Notes under the pieces: generated by a model
Database searches by the model: none
Told to the model about the DNA's origin: nothing
Seen by the model: the letters and a program-made list of their open reading frames with translations, nothing else
NCBI GenBank assembly: GCA_016707445.1
Contig: JADJHR010000014.1
Coordinates: 1-63,042 of the forward strand
Length of the DNA stretch: 63,042 nucleotides
Direction of reading: 5' to 3'
Source of the DNA: Rubrivivax sp.
Lineage (GTDB): Bacteria; Pseudomonadota; Gammaproteobacteria; Burkholderiales; Burkholderiaceae_C
Made by a program: the position numbers and the translations under genes
In this document: positions 63,002 through 63,042 of the stretch, piece by piece
Layout: each line of letters starts with the position of its first letter
How positions within the stretch are numbered: the first letter of the stretch is position 1

Positions 63002-63042
63002 ATGCTTGCGCTGCCCGCCCCCCCATTGCACCGTGCCTTCAC
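63002..63042 (+). CDS. Possible start of a following gene (partial)
   Basis: An ATG at 63002 opens a frame to the window end (MLALPAPPLHRAF). TATCTT near 62960 could be its -10 box. Too short to identify. Confidence 0.25.
   Translation, partial: MLALPAPPLHRAF

Overview
The window is very GC-rich, densely coded DNA from a betaproteobacterium, most likely a Burkholderiales sulfur oxidiser. The evidence is the gene style (rpoN-lptB-lptA block, GTG starts, DUF4148-like and PEP-CTERM proteins, GC-rich intergenic hairpins) and a complete reverse-type dissimilatory sulfite reductase locus. The genus cannot be fixed from the sequence alone.

Layout. 1-6.6 kb: the 5' part of a giant repeat-rich autotransporter-type surface protein built of 561-bp tandem repeats and carrying several frame breaks, an SARP/NB-ARC/TPR regulator, and a PEP-CTERM exported protein. 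6.8-11.3 kb: fadD, a DUF4148-like protein, rsmE and an amidase. 11.4-13.5 kb: a sulfur-trafficking operon, tusA-dsrE2-yeeE (yeeE has a one-base frameshift). 13.5-15.6 kb: an S9 peptidase. 15.8-20.1 kb, minus strand: a tight six-gene operon reading away from dsrA. In transcription order it encodes a 71-aa protein, a Cas6/Cmx6-like protein, a 217-aa unknown, a TauD-like dioxygenase, a 2Fe-2S flavo-reductase and an S24-fold protein with both catalytic residues replaced. 20.3-34.4 kb: dsrABEFHCMK-sqr-LJOPN plus a siroheme-type methyltransferase. 34.5-36.4 kb, minus strand: a NarX/NarL-like two-component pair with a cysteine-rich GAF sensor. 36.6-40.1 kb: a second DsrM/DsrK-like pair and a FadL-like outer-membrane protein. 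40.1-47.5 kb, minus strand: housekeeping genes (RlmL-like, rpoN, lptB, lptA, dsbA-like, SPOR protein, argS). 47.7-63 kb: a protein kinase with a cNMP-type domain, a PsiF-repeat protein, LysR/haloacid dehalogenase, malate synthase G, an iron-type ABC transporter, a DksA-like protein, a geranylgeranyl-reductase-type flavoprotein, an M14 peptidase, an Lrp regulator and an OmpA lipoprotein.

How it works together. DsrEFH, TusA, DsrE2 and probably the YeeE transporter pass sulfane sulfur towards DsrC. DsrAB with DsrL oxidises it to sulfite, DsrMKJOP connects DsrC to the quinone pool, and DsrN with the SUMT-type enzyme makes siroheme amide. SQR feeds sulfide in. A palindromic motif (ACCCG-N3-CGG) lies upstream of tusA, dsrA and the fadL-like gene. 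A nearly identical 24-bp block is shared by tusA and fadL, which suggests a sulfur regulon possibly run by the local two-component pair.

The most novel element is the operon diverging from dsrA. It contains an apparently orphan Cas6-family protein with no other cas gene or CRISPR array in the window. Frame breaks at short G-runs in argS, glcB, yeeE and an M14 peptidase gene look like sequencing errors rather than real mutations.
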